Source of the DNA: Mesocentrotus franciscanus
Taxonomy: Eukaryota; Echinodermata; Echinoidea; Camarodonta; Strongylocentrotidae
NCBI GenBank assembly: GCA_037976565.1
Contig: CP137672.1
Coordinates: 34,054,737 to 34,118,736 of the forward strand
Direction: 5' to 3'
DNA: 64,000 nt
Position numbers and translations under genes: made by a program. Each line of letters begins with the position of its first letter. Position 1 is the first letter of the stretch. Below, one piece after another: positions 11,216 to 23,640 of this stretch. The notes beneath the pieces are model-generated. The model searched no databases, was not told the origin of the DNA, and was given only the letters and a program-made list of their open reading frames with translations.

Positions 11216-12022
11216 TCTACATCACCATGCAAGCGGATACTTACAAGCAGCATCTAGTCTTGTATTGTTGTTGTTTGTTGCTGCTGTTTAATAATACCCA
11301 AACTAAAGTAAGATTCAAGGTCAAAGTAAAAATGATACAATAAGAAATTTGCTTTTAAAATAATTACTTTTCATTTATTACATCAGCCTGGCATATTGCC
11401 ATAAGTAGATTTATGTTCCTTTATTAAAAACGTTATTCAAACAAGGCTCAACACTAAAATTATGCAACTAAAGATATGGAATTTAATGAAAGCATTAATT
11501 ATTGATGGTTACGAGTTTGGCACAGTCAGACGGCTAAAATCTTCAATCTACCAATTTGACCTTGGGTAGGACTCGACACGAACAGGTTTCCGGAACACAT
11601 GGGCTCACAAAATCTAAGACATGATCACTAAGATTTTGAGAGAAATCTTTAACAAGTTCAATCCGGACTCCCTTATAAATTACAGTATCTGTGTGGAGCC
11701 CTGGGCATTTTCATTCTTCTTCCTGGGTCAGATCCTTACCTGCACCCTAATATTTTGTAATGTTGGTTTTAAGCTTCTCAATCTCCATTTGGTCATTAAT
11801 CTTCAATTATGACTTCAAGACGACACTGATGCCCATTTTGCCTGACAAAATTATTGCTCCCTGTCAACTATTTCATATCTTCTTATTGATTCAATCTCCC
11901 CCCTAGAGCAGGAGAGATACCAGGTATCGAGAAAACATAACAACAAAATACAAGATGACCAATCTAACAACCTGTCAAGATGGAAAATTAAATCAAAGCA
12001 GAGAAAGAGATTGATCATCAGG

Positions 12023-12332
12023 ATGACCAGGGGAGTGTTTCACAAAGACTAAATGGACTTTTATGTTGGACTTGAACTACAGTATGGCAGGCCATCCACA
12101 CCACTGGTTGCTCTCACCATTGGTCTCTCAATTATGATCTTTAGATAATATTTTTCCTTCAATAATGAACTATCAAACAATGTAAATTCTGAAGATTTGT
12201 GACCCCGATTGGTACGTCCCTTGAGAAACCAATGCCAGGAATGGTTAGAAGAACTAGTGGCATGAATGGCCTGCCATAGTTCAAGTCCAACTTAAGTCGA
12301 TCTTAGTCTTTGTGAAACACTCCCCAGGTCAT
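12023..12332. mobile_element. MITE with about 70-bp TIRs (GGGGAGTGTTTCACAAAG)
   Basis: The left end (ggggagtgtttcacaaag, then ttggacttgaactacag and atggcaggccat) is repeated inverted at the right end (atggcctgccat, then agttcaagtccaa and ctttgtgaaacactcccc). The 310-bp element has no ORF. The TIRs extend into atgacc/ggtcat at the outer edge. No target duplication is visible. Confidence 0.8.
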
Positions 12333-12339
12333 ACAATCC

Positions 12340-15160
12340 TAATCTTTTCCTTCTCACAGGAACCTTACAGTCCACCATCTGGTGTATTCTTATTCTTACA
12401 CTGGTTTGGCAAAAATTGGAAGGCCCTGTGTGGTGTCTACAAGATCCATGTAAACCGTATTTCATCTCTTTCCTCTCAATAATTACATATTGACCTGCTT
12501 ATAGACGTATCTCACAAGCAACATCCTGTTGCTGATCTCCGACAAAAGCGGAGGGAGAACAAGAAGAAGGTGTGTGCATACAGGCCTATGTGCACTACCA
12601 TATACAAAATAGACTAGGTATGATGGATGGACCATAAGCTGTAGGTAGACACAATTTTAAGAGAGTAAAAAGTCATCTGATTCAGTGTTTTAGGCAAATA
12701 TATTTTGTTTATCTTGGTTCTACACACTCTGAATTTGAACTGTCCAAAAAAACATGATAGAAAAATGTCAACACATACATGTATCTTTAAGTCGATATTG
12801 AAAAAATATTAATTTTGTAGTATTTCTGGCACATTGTACATGTACATGCATGTACGTGACGTGTTGCATTGGATCCGGTCTAACTTGGCACTAAGGTCTA
12901 CTTGGACAGTCGGCTTACATACACGTACATGGAGGCTGATGGAGCTCTCAAATCTTATGGCTGAGCGATGCCGAGTTCGCCCTAGTGGCAGTGCCACGTT
13001 TGATAGCCTGACCTTATTGCAATGTGCATATTTCCATGGTGCATAGCTTAATAACCCACAACTATGTGGATATGTGGAGCTAGAAATTGTCTTTTAAAAA
13101 GTCTGCCGTTAAATTTTTCTTCAAGCTGTCAAGTTCCACTCATCCTATGTACATGTACGAGGTTTGATTAAATCTATAGCTTTGTACTCCTGAACCAGAA
13201 TGGTCATGGTGAAAACTGAGATTTGCTGCCCTCTGCTGCTCTATACCGTTACATTCAACAATAAAAAAAAGCACCTTTCCTTTCTCAGCAACACGAGGGC
13301 AGCACATTGCCAGAGTCATTATGTCCTACCAGAATAAAAAAAAAAGACCAGTTATCTATTCTAAGTGTAAAGAGAGGTAAGTTAATTGCATATAAGTCTA
13401 ACATCACTTGCGACTAACGTTAGATTTGAAAAACCAAATAGAGCAAGCGAGGGAGTTTTTGGCCACTTAAGACCAAAAAAAAAATTGGACTCTATGCTCA
13501 AGGATTATCTTCACTTCTTAGCGTAATTTTTGAAGTACGTTTTGTTCCCGTTTCTAAAAACGAGTTGCCATGGCCAAATCAATTTTCACTGAGGAGTTTA
13601 TGATGAAAAACCCAGCAGCTTAAAGTTGAGTTGGCGTTGAAAGCTGGAGCTCATCACGTGCGATCCGGCCGGCTACGGCCGTATACCACCTCCGCAGTTT
13701 TAGAAAAATAAAATCATCATAGGTCTAGGCTAGAGTAGAGAGTCTACATAAAATTACAGAGCTATTGTGTATGCTTCTTACACACTGACTATCAATGACT
13801 ACAAGTACAACGTGTATGTTAGGAGCGGGACATGACAGGCGATAAGAATAAACATGCTATTAAAAGTGTGACATTTTGGTCTACTTTCTTCATTGCTTCT
13901 GCTGTTCGAGTGTGACTATTAATTAATTCTAGTGTGCATGTGTGCGATATGTGTAGACCTAGATCTATGTATGACTACCGGTATGATGCTGTATATTTTA
14001 CAAGGATTGGCAATACCACTGCCAATGCTAGCTGCCTCCAATCCAATGGCCGATGGACAACAACTCCTGGCAACCCCCCACTTCACTCTAACTCTAAGAC
14101 TAAAGTCTATCATCATTCTATGCTTTGCTGGATTCTGGAGTGTTCAAATCTAGGAATTATTTGTCTAACGCTTGTTAGATCTGAAACGTTGACAAAGAGG
14201 TCACATACTATAAAACGTGAAATTTATTATGGCTATTTTGTGGTCCGGTGCAGTGTGTGTAGCGAGTCTCGCAAGGAGATGCCGAGACTGAGCCGCTTTG
14301 ACCCTTGGCCTTGTAGTTGTACCGTACCGACGTTATTTTTATGTTAGTGACCATGATCGAACCCCAAATGATATACCGGGGAAAGACCCCTGTAAAATAA
14401 ATTAAACAAGTCTGCTTACTAGAGTCGAAATGGTCGAACTCGCATTGCTATTGCTGGGGGACCGTTGGACTGTGACGAGTGACATCTTTGTTGAGATCTG
14501 CCTAATTTCTTAGTTGATGACTGAGTGATCAGCATTCAGCGATCCCCTCTTTGGCCGGTTCATTGATTACAATAATTTCACTTCCGTAGAAATTTTAATA
14601 GCAATGAAAATAGTATAGTAGTTCGCTGTACTTTCAAGTCATGCGAAATCCTCTTCGGACTGCATCAGCGAAAATCTAATCGAGCCAGAAAGTTTCTTAC
14701 ATACTGTGTTCACTCACGATGTCTATTCAAAGCGAGCTGTATATTTAGTTGAACATATCGAGCACTATTTGTAACCGGAAAAAAACTTATGGTATCCTCA
14801 ATATTGAGGAAAAAATACGCCGATCTAGATCAGTGAAAAAAAAAGGAGCAAGGGGGGATTGCTTTTGGAAAAAAGTGTGGGGAAACGCATTTTCGCCCCC
14901 CCAAAACCCCCCCCGGAAAAAAAATCAGCAGTAAAGGAGTAAAAATGGTTTGCATTTTGTATACAAAAAGAAAATCACACAAAATTATATACCATTCAAA
15001 GAAAAGGAAAGTAAACAGGAATTAAATTTCCTAAACATTTCGCATGCCCCTATATTTATCAATGGAGAATTTTATAATAGCGATACGCGCATATCGTGGA
15101 AATATTGTGAGAGGATGGAAAAGCGTGTGTTTTTTTATTATAGCAGTGAAGAGACATGAG
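12340..15160. other. No gene recognised
   Basis: Short open frames only. TGTACATGTAC tracts occur at about 12836 and 13147. A GC-richer spot with CACGTG and ggccggctacggccg lies at about 13655-13682. Poly-A and gcccc-type low complexity occupies about 14835-14930. The 137-codon + frame at 13934-14347 has no motif. Confidence 0.35.
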
Positions 15161-15168
15161 CCCCTGAA
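15161..15168. repeat. Left 8-bp target-site duplication CCCCTGAA
   Basis: CCCCTGAA directly precedes the left end of the element and recurs directly after its right end at 16244-16251. The 8-bp length is typical of hAT-superfamily insertion. Confidence 0.9.
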
Positions 15169-16243
15169 CACTGGCGTACTGATGGGGGGCAATAAAAGTA
15201 AAACGTGGTTTATTTCTTATTCGATACCAATGATTTATAAATGTTGCTGAAATGACATGATTTTCCGGGATTTTTCTCATTTTTGTGTGGAATTATATTT
15301 GTTATGCGTTTGTTGGAAAATTACAAATTCCCAAATTTACAGTCAGGCAAAAAATATGCATATTTAGAAGCCTTCATGTCAGGGCCTGCAGAACGGCGGG
15401 GATCAGGGGCTCGAGCCCCCCTCACTTTTTTGAAAAAGTATGTTGAAGAGAAAAAGAAAGAAAGAGATAAAGAAAGAATGAGTGACCTGCCAGTGTCACA
15501 AATGAGGTATCAAAATATGCTCATCTGACCGTAATCAAATGCCTAAAACCCCTGAGCTCACAGGGGCTCCGTCCTCTGGACCCCTCCAAGGGCCCTAAGG
15601 CGGGCCCCTGGATACTCATCTGACCGTAATTTTATACCTCAAATCCCTGAGCTTCCGGGGTCTCTGCCCGCTGGACCCCACCAAGGGCCCTAAGGAGGGC
15701 CCCTGGATGCTCATCTGACCGTAATTTAATGCCTAAAACCCCTGAGCTTCCGGGGGCTCCGTCCTCTGGACCCCTCCAAGGGCCCTAAGGCGGGCCCCTG
15801 GATACTCATCTGACCGTAATTTTATACCTCAAACCCCTGAGCTTCCGGGGGCTCTGCCTGCTGGACCCCACCAAGGGCCCTAAGGAGGGCCCCTGGATGC
15901 TCATCTGATCATAAATAAATACCTAAAACCCCTGCGCTTCTGGGGGCTCTGCCCCCTGGACCCCACTAAGGGCCCTAAGGAGAGCCCCTGGATGCTCATC
16001 TGACCGTAATTTAATGCCTAAAACCCCTGAGCTTCCGGGGGCTCCGCCCCTTGACCCCCACTGGGGCAAAGCCCCAGACCCATGCCAATTTACGCTCCAT
16101 TCGCTTCGCTCGCCACGCTTTACCTGATCGTTAATACTCCTCTTTGAAAAACGTTCCGCGGGGCCTGCATGTAACATGTAAGAGTGGTGGTGATGCAGAT
16201 TTTTCTTCTGCCCCCCCAAACGTTTTTGCTCATTACGCCACTG
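15169..16243. mobile_element. hAT-like non-autonomous element carrying a 95-bp array (copy 1)
   Basis: The element begins CACTGGCGTA and ends TACGCCACTG (10-bp TIR, one mismatch) and is bounded by the perfect 8-bp duplication CCCCTGAA. The left 350 bp is unique, the middle (15520-16080) is a tandem array, and the right end contains a GC-rich tail and ttgctcattacgccactg. No transposase frame is present. The same ends and array occur at 37251-39608 and in the piece ending at 50446. The 194-codon minus frame across it is a by-product of GC-rich repeats. Confidence 0.9.
15520..16080. repeat. 95-bp tandem array with alternating unit types
   Basis: The motif ctcatctgacc starts at 15520, 15615, 15710, 15805, 15900 and 15995, an exact 95-bp period. 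Odd units carry ctccgtcctctggacccctc and even units ctctgcc(c/t)gctggacccc, so a 190-bp higher-order repeat is visible in the first four units. Each unit has internal palindromes (cttccgggggctc, ggccctaaggcgggcccc). Confidence 0.92.
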
Positions 16244-16559
16244 CCCCTGAAAGGTGAGCCCCTGGAATGTTCCCCCAATCCCAAACTGCTTCCGGCGCGC
16301 CTGCCCGTAACTAAGGGGGGCGGTCGTGCGGGGTGCGTGCGCATCCCCCCGCCCCCACCCGCTAGCGACAAGAGGTCCGCTAAAAAAACAAAGGAGGGGG
16401 TGGGAGAGCCTTCCAAGGAGGAGGATGCCCAGTCTGATATAGCTATTAAAAGGAACAGTGCAACAATGCAAACAACATATATAGGACACAGTTATTAGTG
16501 TAACCATGTTGGTGTTCCAAATTGTACCTAAAACTTGATTTTCAAACAGAAAAATTCAA

Positions 16560-17290
16560 TTTTCCCTACCCTGGAAGGGGGCACTAGAGGCGGCGCGTCC
16601 GGTTGGCAGGGGGCATAGTGCCCTCGCCACTTTTTCAAGTGCCCCAAAAGTGCCCCCTTTACTTCAGATTAATGCCCCTTTCCATCTCTGATAATTGCCC
16701 CTATTATTATTAATAAATGTTAGAGGTTTCAGTTATTTTTTTTGCATCATACAAAAATTACAAATCATAAATACAGAATACATAATCGGTCAGGAACTCT
16801 AAGAAGTAACTTGTGCTTTTACATGAAGTGCCCCTTTTCCTTTGACAAATGCCCCTTTTTTCATTCTTAGAAGTGCCCCATGTTCATTTCTGATGAGTGC
16901 CTCTTTTTAGGTGAGAGAAGTGCCCATTTTCACCTTTGATAAAGTACCGCTTTCATTTTGACACGTGCCCCTTTTTCTTCTGATAAGTGACCCTTTCTTT
17001 TTTATTAGAGCCCCTTCCCCTTTTAATAAATTTACCTCTTCACCTCTGATAAATGCCTCTATTAAAATCTGATAGGTGCCCATTTTCCTAAGACAAATGC
17101 CTCGTTTCTATTCTTATTAGTGCCCTTTCCATTTCCGGTGAGTGCCCTTTTTCAGGTTTGAGGAGTGCCCCATTTTTCACGTCTGATAATTGCCCTTGTT
17201 GCTTTGACACATGCTCCTTATCTTTTCTTTTAAGTATCCTTTTCCATGCTGACAAGTGTCCCCTTTTCCTTTCTCAATAACATGTGCTCC
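16560..17290. repeat. Degenerate tgcccctttt minisatellite (about 34 bp)
   Basis: About 20 imperfect units of the form (aa)gtgccccttttyc...tctgataa, each roughly 30-36 bp, follow a GC-rich head (cggcgcgtccggttggcagg). The reverse complement of the same unit builds the array at 51395-52436, so this is a dispersed family in the opposite orientation here. Confidence 0.8.
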
Positions 17291-17687
17291 TAATCTAAAG
17301 CGACTACGAGCAACTTTTTTCTTTCATCTCTCCCAAAGCTCACTCGCATTTATGGTTAATATAATTATGTTACTTTCATGGTTAGATTGTGCTGAAAATC
17401 CCATCACCCTCTAGGAAGACAAACCAGCAGAACTTGGGTCATCTTGTTCTAGTTATTTATTTATTTATTTTTTATTCTGAAATTAAATGATTAAATGAAA
17501 AAGTAATAATTATTATTCACCTTCCCTTTTTTAATTTTTTTAAATAATTTGTTATATATAGCCTATTTAGTCTATACTGGCTACACATGTAATTTGAATG
17601 AACAAAATTCGCTTTGAAATCGACCAAATAACACCAGTGACTGATCAGTGTTTGACAACAGTATTTTCCCCATGAACCCGAGGGCGA

Positions 17688-17824
17688 GGCTGCATCGAGA
17701 ACAGATCGAGGGAAGCCGGGGTGCGTTTACACATTGTCGCTGCGTTGTGTGTACGTATTACGTATTATTTGTCTATAGTCAATTCATAGACAAATAAAGT
17801 ATAGTGTAAGCGCCCTCTGTTCTC
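17688..17824. repeat. 137-bp imperfect foldback
   Basis: The outer arms gcatcgagaacaga (17692-17705) and tctgttctcgatgc (17807-17820) match exactly. Inside them gtgcgtttacac faces gtgtaagcgc, and the centre tttgtctatag..ctatgaattgactatagacaaa-type sequence (about 17769-17797) is itself a small hairpin. Confidence 0.7.
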
Positions 17825-18290
17825 GATGCAGGCCGGTTCAGGAGGGGGGGGGGGCATACTCCGTTCCTCGGACAGAACGTTAACTGGAGACCCCGTGTGT
17901 ATGAGAGTCACATAATAATGCTAACTTCTCGCAAAGAGTGCATGCATACACAACTATAGTTATCTTCATGATAAGCTGCATAGCCATTTGAATATTTAAC
18001 CCCCCAAAAGTAGAAAGAAGAATAGTATATACAGTGTACTATGTCTTATATAGAGCTAACATGGAACACCTCTTCCTCGTTTGAGAAAAGTCCATACGGG
18101 AAACTAGGAATCTATTTTAGTGAATTGGCCTTATATAATAATGTTTGTTTTGTTTGCCGAGGGTAGCCTATTCTGTATACTATACTCCCGAGTCCCTAAG
18201 GGCCCTGCAATCACCCCATATTTAGCTTAACTGAAATGGACCCAAAAGGTGAATGGGCAGGGCATGTCACCTCCTCTTCGCATGAAGAAC

Positions 18291-18734
18291 TTAAAGGGAT
18301 AGTTGAGTTTTGTTGCAGAGGGCATTACACAAAATATTTTGTGTGAGATATAATGAAAAACTGAGTGTCAAATTTGAAAGAATACGCAATTTAAATCACA
18401 AAATCATCTTTGTTTGATCAAAAATCGGTTCAGAGACGGCTGAAATATCCATAAATATAACCATCTCTAATATTTGTGGTGCCCCACATAATTATATTCG
18501 GTAATTTTGAACCAGCCGTTGGAAAACGAGATAGCGCCTTAATTAACGGTCAGCGTATTTTCTTGAAAGAGGAGCTGAATTTGTATGATCGTATTCAATC
18601 TAAATTCACACAGTTTGGGGTCTAAAATTACCTTCATAGCAATTTTAGGTTCTAAAAGGGCACTAGAATAATGTCATAAATAAGAATAAGAGCAATATAA
18701 CCATGCACTTTGAAGAACTCAACTATCTCTTTAA
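18291..18734. mobile_element. MITE with TTAAAGRGATAGTTGAGTT ends
   Basis: The left ttaaagggatagttgagtt and the right aactcaactatctctttaa form a TIR of about 19 bp with one mismatch. The 444-bp AT-rich body has no coding potential. TTAAAG-type ends recur in the element at 57720-58257. Confidence 0.8.
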
Positions 18735-19015
18735 ATGATATCGAAAATGTATGCACTGTGATAAAGCAGTGGTAGAAGGCAATAATCCTGACCTCGATGA
18801 AAGAAGGTCATACAAAAAGTCATTTCTCTGAACATTTCCCCCGATTCTATCCATGCACAGGAGGGGATGTATCTATTCACGTGCAAAGGGCATTTTGTAG
18901 ACATTCACATGCAGGGTAGAAAGCAACCGTTTAAACCTGTTTAAACGGTTGGAACTGGCTGATCATACCCAATTAAAAAAGATCGGAGAATAAAATAACT
19001 TTTCTTTTGACTTGA

Positions 19016-20365
19016 TCGTGGTTATTAAAGAAATACTATGGTATAAGAGGTATTGCCTTAGATTGGTTTAAGAGCTATCTTCACAATCGCAAACAGTATG
19101 TACATATTAATGGGTATTCACCCCCTATATACCAAATATTAATATTGGTGTTCCTCAGGGATCTGTTTTAGGCCCTTTGCTTTTTATTATGTATATAAAT
19201 GACTTACAGTTTGTCAGCAATATCTTACTAGATTCAGTCTTTTATGCAGATGATAGCAATTTTTTATAACTGGAAATAATATACAGGATGTTTGTGCAAT
19301 ATTAAATAAGGAATTATGCAAGATAAACCAGTGGTTTTTAGCTAACAAATTGAAACTTAATACTGATAAAACATCATGCATGGTATTCCACACCAAAAAT
19401 AAATTTATTGATATAAATCGCATGAATGTAAAAATTGCTGGTTTTGATATTCCAGTTGTAAATACAACTAAATTCTTAGGAGTAATATTAAATAATCATT
19501 TGACCTGGAAATATCAAGTAGATGACATATGTTGTAAAATATAAAGAGCAATTGGTGCAATCAGTAGAATAAGTGCAATTGTACCAACACATATCCTTTC
19601 AAATTTATACTTTACTATGATCTTGCCTCACCTTGTATTGCAACATTGTATGGGGAAATTGTGCAAAATATCTTTTAAATCGTATTCATATTCTTCAAAA
19701 ACGTGCAATCCGGATAATTACGAACTCTAAGCCTTACACTTATTCAGATCCTTTGTTAAAAAAAATGAAATTATTAACTATATATGATAGGCCTATTCAT
19801 AAATTTGTAACCTGCACATTTATGTATCAATATACCAACAATGCCTTGCCAAAATTTCTAGAAAATGGTTTCACAAAGAAAAAATATATGTACAATATAA
19901 GACAGAACAATAATTTGTATGTTCCTAATTATAAATATAATGTCTCTACATGCACTATCAAATACTCAGGGCCGATCATGTGGAATAATCTCTCAAATAC
20001 CTTTAAATGTACCAAAAGTCTTTCAGTTTTTAAACGAACATATACAAATCATCTTTTAAATTTATGTTAATTTGCCTTCTCCCTTCCTCTCCCATTCCCT
20101 ATTCCTTTTCTCCATCCTTTTTTGTTTCGTTATTGTAGTCGCTGGTGTTGTATTGTTATAGTTACTTAGTTCATGTTCTTGTTAGATTTGACTATCATGT
20201 ATACACTTAAGGGATTGACCATAGAAAGGCCTGTAGGCCTATTGTCGATTCCACCATTATCTGTTATGTTATATTTATGTTATATTCTTGTTTGTCTTTT
20301 GTCTTTTGATTGTTCTGTATTTTTATCAGATTGTGGAAATAAACTTGAATTGAATTGAATTGAAA
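19016..20365 (+). mobile_element. 5'-truncated CR1/L2-like LINE
   Basis: The copy starts inside the reverse transcriptase domain (…YGIRGIALDWFKSYL) and runs to the element's 3' end. It retains the RT box [13 protein letters not shown] (from about 19145), the catalytic box FYADDSN (about 19237-19257) and the C-terminal WGNC...LQKRAIRIITNS region. The body is broken into several frames (19350-19544, 19633-20070) by stops and frameshifts. The 3' UTR ends in AATAAA (about 20338) and (TTGAA)n, the microsatellite-type tail of CR1/L2-group LINEs that lack poly(A). It is related in protein sequence to the longer LINE at 52437-57623 but is not the same subfamily. Confidence 0.9.
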
Positions 20366-21267
20366 AAAGCGCTCTATAGAAAATGAAAATAAACAACATC
20401 AATTTTTCAAAGAGAGAGAGAGAGAGAGAGGGGGAATGCAAAATACCAACACGATGGCACTTAGCAAACGTGATACTATTTACATGCCTTTTCTATGCTT
20501 GAGCCTAGTGAAAGCCCGAATAGTAAAACAAGCCAGACTATACTAGGGGCCTATTTGGATAAATTTCCATTTTCATAGAGAGAGAGAGAGACAGTGAGAG
20601 AAGGAAAGTGGGATCTTGATGTACAGTCCATAATAGGCAAATTTGTGATTGCTGAACTGTCGGCATTTAATAGTATCCGAAGATCAATTAGTATTATATC
20701 CAGCATCAAACATTTATTGTTTTTTGATTGGTTGAGAGCTCTTCACGTGACCAGAAATATTTCAACCATTTTAAGGTTGCTCTGAAATAGTTCTATTTTG
20801 GAGTACTATTTGGGAGTCGAACATTTAACAAAAAAAGTTATTAGTACAAATTAACTTTAACTTTTTTTATTTGCGGAAGTTTTAATACATTCATTTTTTA
20901 AAAAATGTTTAAAACGTTAAAAATGTAATAAACTTTAAAAAAAAATAGTACCATTTGCTTCGGGCTGTCTCAACTCACAAGACAGTGTATATTTGTATAC
21001 TAACCGCTCGTTTTTATTTTATTCATTAAAAAAAAAATTATAATAATTATTTGGTGAATGATATGTTGTTTAGTTTTGATGTAGTTGAACAACAAAAAAG
21101 TATGTTATCCCCCCTCTCTCTTTCAAAACGGCCTTGGTGGTCAATTTATAGCTGAAAGGGAGTGTGTGTTTACTCATCTAACACATGTAGCTCTTTATAT
21201 GTTTGCAAACTCGGTTATCAGTGTTGGTAACTGCAAAGATGGATATTTTTTGCAACTTTACCACTCT
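20366..21267. other. No gene; GA microsatellites and AT-rich DNA
   Basis: (GA)n runs at 20411-20432 and 20577-20592 and long A/T-rich stretches at 20820-21060. No coding or structural signal. Confidence 0.5.
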
Positions 21268-21410
21268 GGTAGCGTACGAAGGTGCTAGGCTGGCGAGGCT
21301 GGCGAGGCTGGCGGCCTCATGAATAAACATGATTATATGACGTCACGAACGTCATCGAACTTACTGGTCCGCGCAACGCCTACTCTAGATCTTAGCTTGA
21401 GGGGATGTAT

Positions 21411-21680
21411 AGTGCACGTTTAAATGAAATCATGCTAGGAGATAGATGGAGTTAATTAATGTGTATTTCTAAGGCCCAATGGAGGGGTGCTAGGCCTGAT
21501 GGATGGGGTGCTAGGCTGGCTGTAGTGCAAGTTTAAATGAAATCATTCTTGCACTAACTACATCCAGCCTAGCACCCCCTCCATCAGGCCTAGCACCCCT
21601 CCATTGGGCCTTAGAAATATACATTAATTAACTCCACTATCTCCTAGTTAGCTAGCATGATTTCATTTAAACGTGCACTA
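21411..21680. repeat. 270-bp palindrome inside the TIR element
   Basis: agtgcacgtttaaatgaaat at the left is matched by atttcatttaaacgtgcact at the right. Pairing continues through attaattaatgt/acattaattaact and ggcccaatggaggggtgcta to a centre near 21545 (cttgcacta). Confidence 0.85.
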
Positions 21681-22287
21681 ACTACATCCAGCTGTTTTTT
21701 GAACCAGACTATATCACTACGCCCAACCCCCCAATCTTGCCCACTGTTTCTTATTAATTAAACCCCTTAAAACGAAGTAGGTAATAAACACTCCTTTTGT
21801 ATCCCCTTAACCCCCTTCCTGGACCCCTCCCCACCCCCTAGCCCCTAATCTTCCAGGCTACATGACTATGCCTTCCCTCTTTTCATCACCCTTAAACAAT
21901 ACTGCCCTCTGTTCATTAATAATAAAACCCTTAAAACAAGTAGGTAATATACACTCCTTTATATCCCCTTACCCCGACCCCCTTCCCGAGCCCCTAATCA
22001 TCCAGACTACATCACTACGCCCAACCCCCAATCTTGCCCACTGTTCCTTATTAATTAAACCCCTTAAAACGAAGTAGGTAATAAACACTCCTTTTTATCC
22101 CCTTAACGCCCCTTCCCGGACACCTCCCCCACCACCCCCACCACTCTAGCCCCTAATCATCCAGGCTACATGACTATGCCTTCCCTCTTTTCATCACCCT
22201 TAAACAATACTGCCCTCTGTTCATTAATAATAAAAAACCCTTAGATTCAATAACCAGTGTGTCACTTTAAAATCCGCCTGTGCGCGC

Positions 22288-22512
22288 CCATGTGCACGGC
22301 CGTATGACACAACGTATGTATTATATGCATGTAGAGCTGTTAACTGAAGTTAGAAACCCAAAATAATAAAACACACTAAAGTATAGGATAACCGAACTCG
22401 CCCATGTGCACGGCCGTATGACACAACGTATGTATTATATGCATGTAGAGCTGTTAACTGAAGTTAGAAACCCAAAATAATAAAACACACTAAAGTATAG
22501 GATAACCGAACT
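22288..22512. repeat. Tandem duplication of 113 bp
   Basis: cccatgtgcacggccgtatg through taggataaccgaact occurs twice in direct succession with essentially no differences, which indicates a recent duplication. Confidence 0.9.
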
Positions 22513-23440
22513 TTCAACTTTGTTTGGGTGACATTTCCGAGCATCCGAATGCTTCCGAAGACGTTGCTTCCAAGACCTATGATGCCGAAGATGACGTTCT
22601 GTGTGACGTCACAGGTCTACTAAATAAAATAATAAAATTCACTTTTTGGCTCAGATATATACTGTTTCGTATGTTTTTCAGCGTTTTAACCCTCTTGAAA
22701 CCATTCTAAGGCGTTCCATGCGATACAATGTCAAAATGTTGGCTACAACATACATATCTGGGGCATTTTAGGTCATTACCTGGTATTTTACTACGAAAGT
22801 AATTAAGAGTGTTCCGTTAAAGCCCTAGTCGTGTGGTGCGCCACCTACCGGTGGTTCCGGGAACATTGCGTCTAGCCTAGCACCCCCTCAAGCTAGGATC
22901 TAGAGTGGGCGTTGCGCGGACCAGTAAGTGAGATGACGTTCGTGACGTCATATAATCATGTTTATTCATGAGGCTGCCAGCCTTGCCAGCCTAGCACCTT
23001 CATACGCTACCCTTTACTCTACCTTTTCACTTCTCTGCCAATAATTCGTAGCTGGCGCTATAACAACTAGGGACATTTACAGAAGGCAACGTCTAATCAT
23101 CCGGTTAGATGATAATGATATTTTTTCTCATTCGCGAGAACTTAAACCGTGACATAATGCAACAGTGAGATTAAAACAATGAAAGAATTAAATCTACGAA
23201 TATGGCAACTTTTAAACCATCGATATTCTTATATGATTATGTACAAGAATGTTGGTAAGTTTCTGAAAATTTGAAAAGCAAAAACGCTATTCCGTTTGAC
23301 GTAATACAGACTGACAGCCTGGCAGGGTCAAGATTTAAACAGCACCATCTCTGTTGGAGGGTGGAACAAGCTGAGCGACACCCCCTCGGAATCGCAAAGG
23401 CAGAATGGTTACAAATACATTATTATTATACCCTCCTTGA

Positions 23441-23640
23441 GTTCTGGTCATGCGATTGCATTGTGAAAGAAACGGTGTGGAATTGATCACAGAGGTTGAT
23501 CATCTAGCATATAAGTATTTGTGTGTACTGCAAGGTTCTGGAATCATCACAACGATAAGAAATTTGGCCCAGTCTTGGTAAGTTACAAGCACTGTATACA
23601 CAGAAAGATATATATGGGACTACACAAATACGTGGCATAA
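23441..23640. mobile_element. Truncated inverted copy of the 9008-9412 MITE
   Basis: gttctggtcatgcgattgca through atatgggactac is the reverse complement of about 9210-9400 with scattered differences. The terminal gttaaagataaagacca is missing, so the copy is truncated at its left edge. Confidence 0.8.

Larger units (their letters stand above)
21268..23011. mobile_element. 1.74-kb TIR element with nested palindrome and satellites
   Basis: The ends ggtagcgtacgaaggtgcta and tagcaccttcatacgctacc are inverted repeats, and the similarity continues inward for about 135-150 bp (ggtccgcgcaacgcc versus ggcgttgcgcggacc). Each arm includes TGACGTCA (21338-21345, 22943-22950). The body holds a 270-bp palindrome, C-rich tandem units (21700-22240) and a 113-bp direct duplication (22288-22512). 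There is no transposase. The 8-bp flanks do not match cleanly, so the superfamily is undetermined. Confidence 0.85.

Noticed and set aside
15923..16507. 194-codon minus-strand frame
   Set aside because: Runs through the 95-bp array and the element end and crosses the insertion boundary at 16243; no domain.
22524..22709. 61-codon frame inside the TIR element
   Set aside because: Short, no domain, lies in non-autonomous element interior with CRE-like palindromes.
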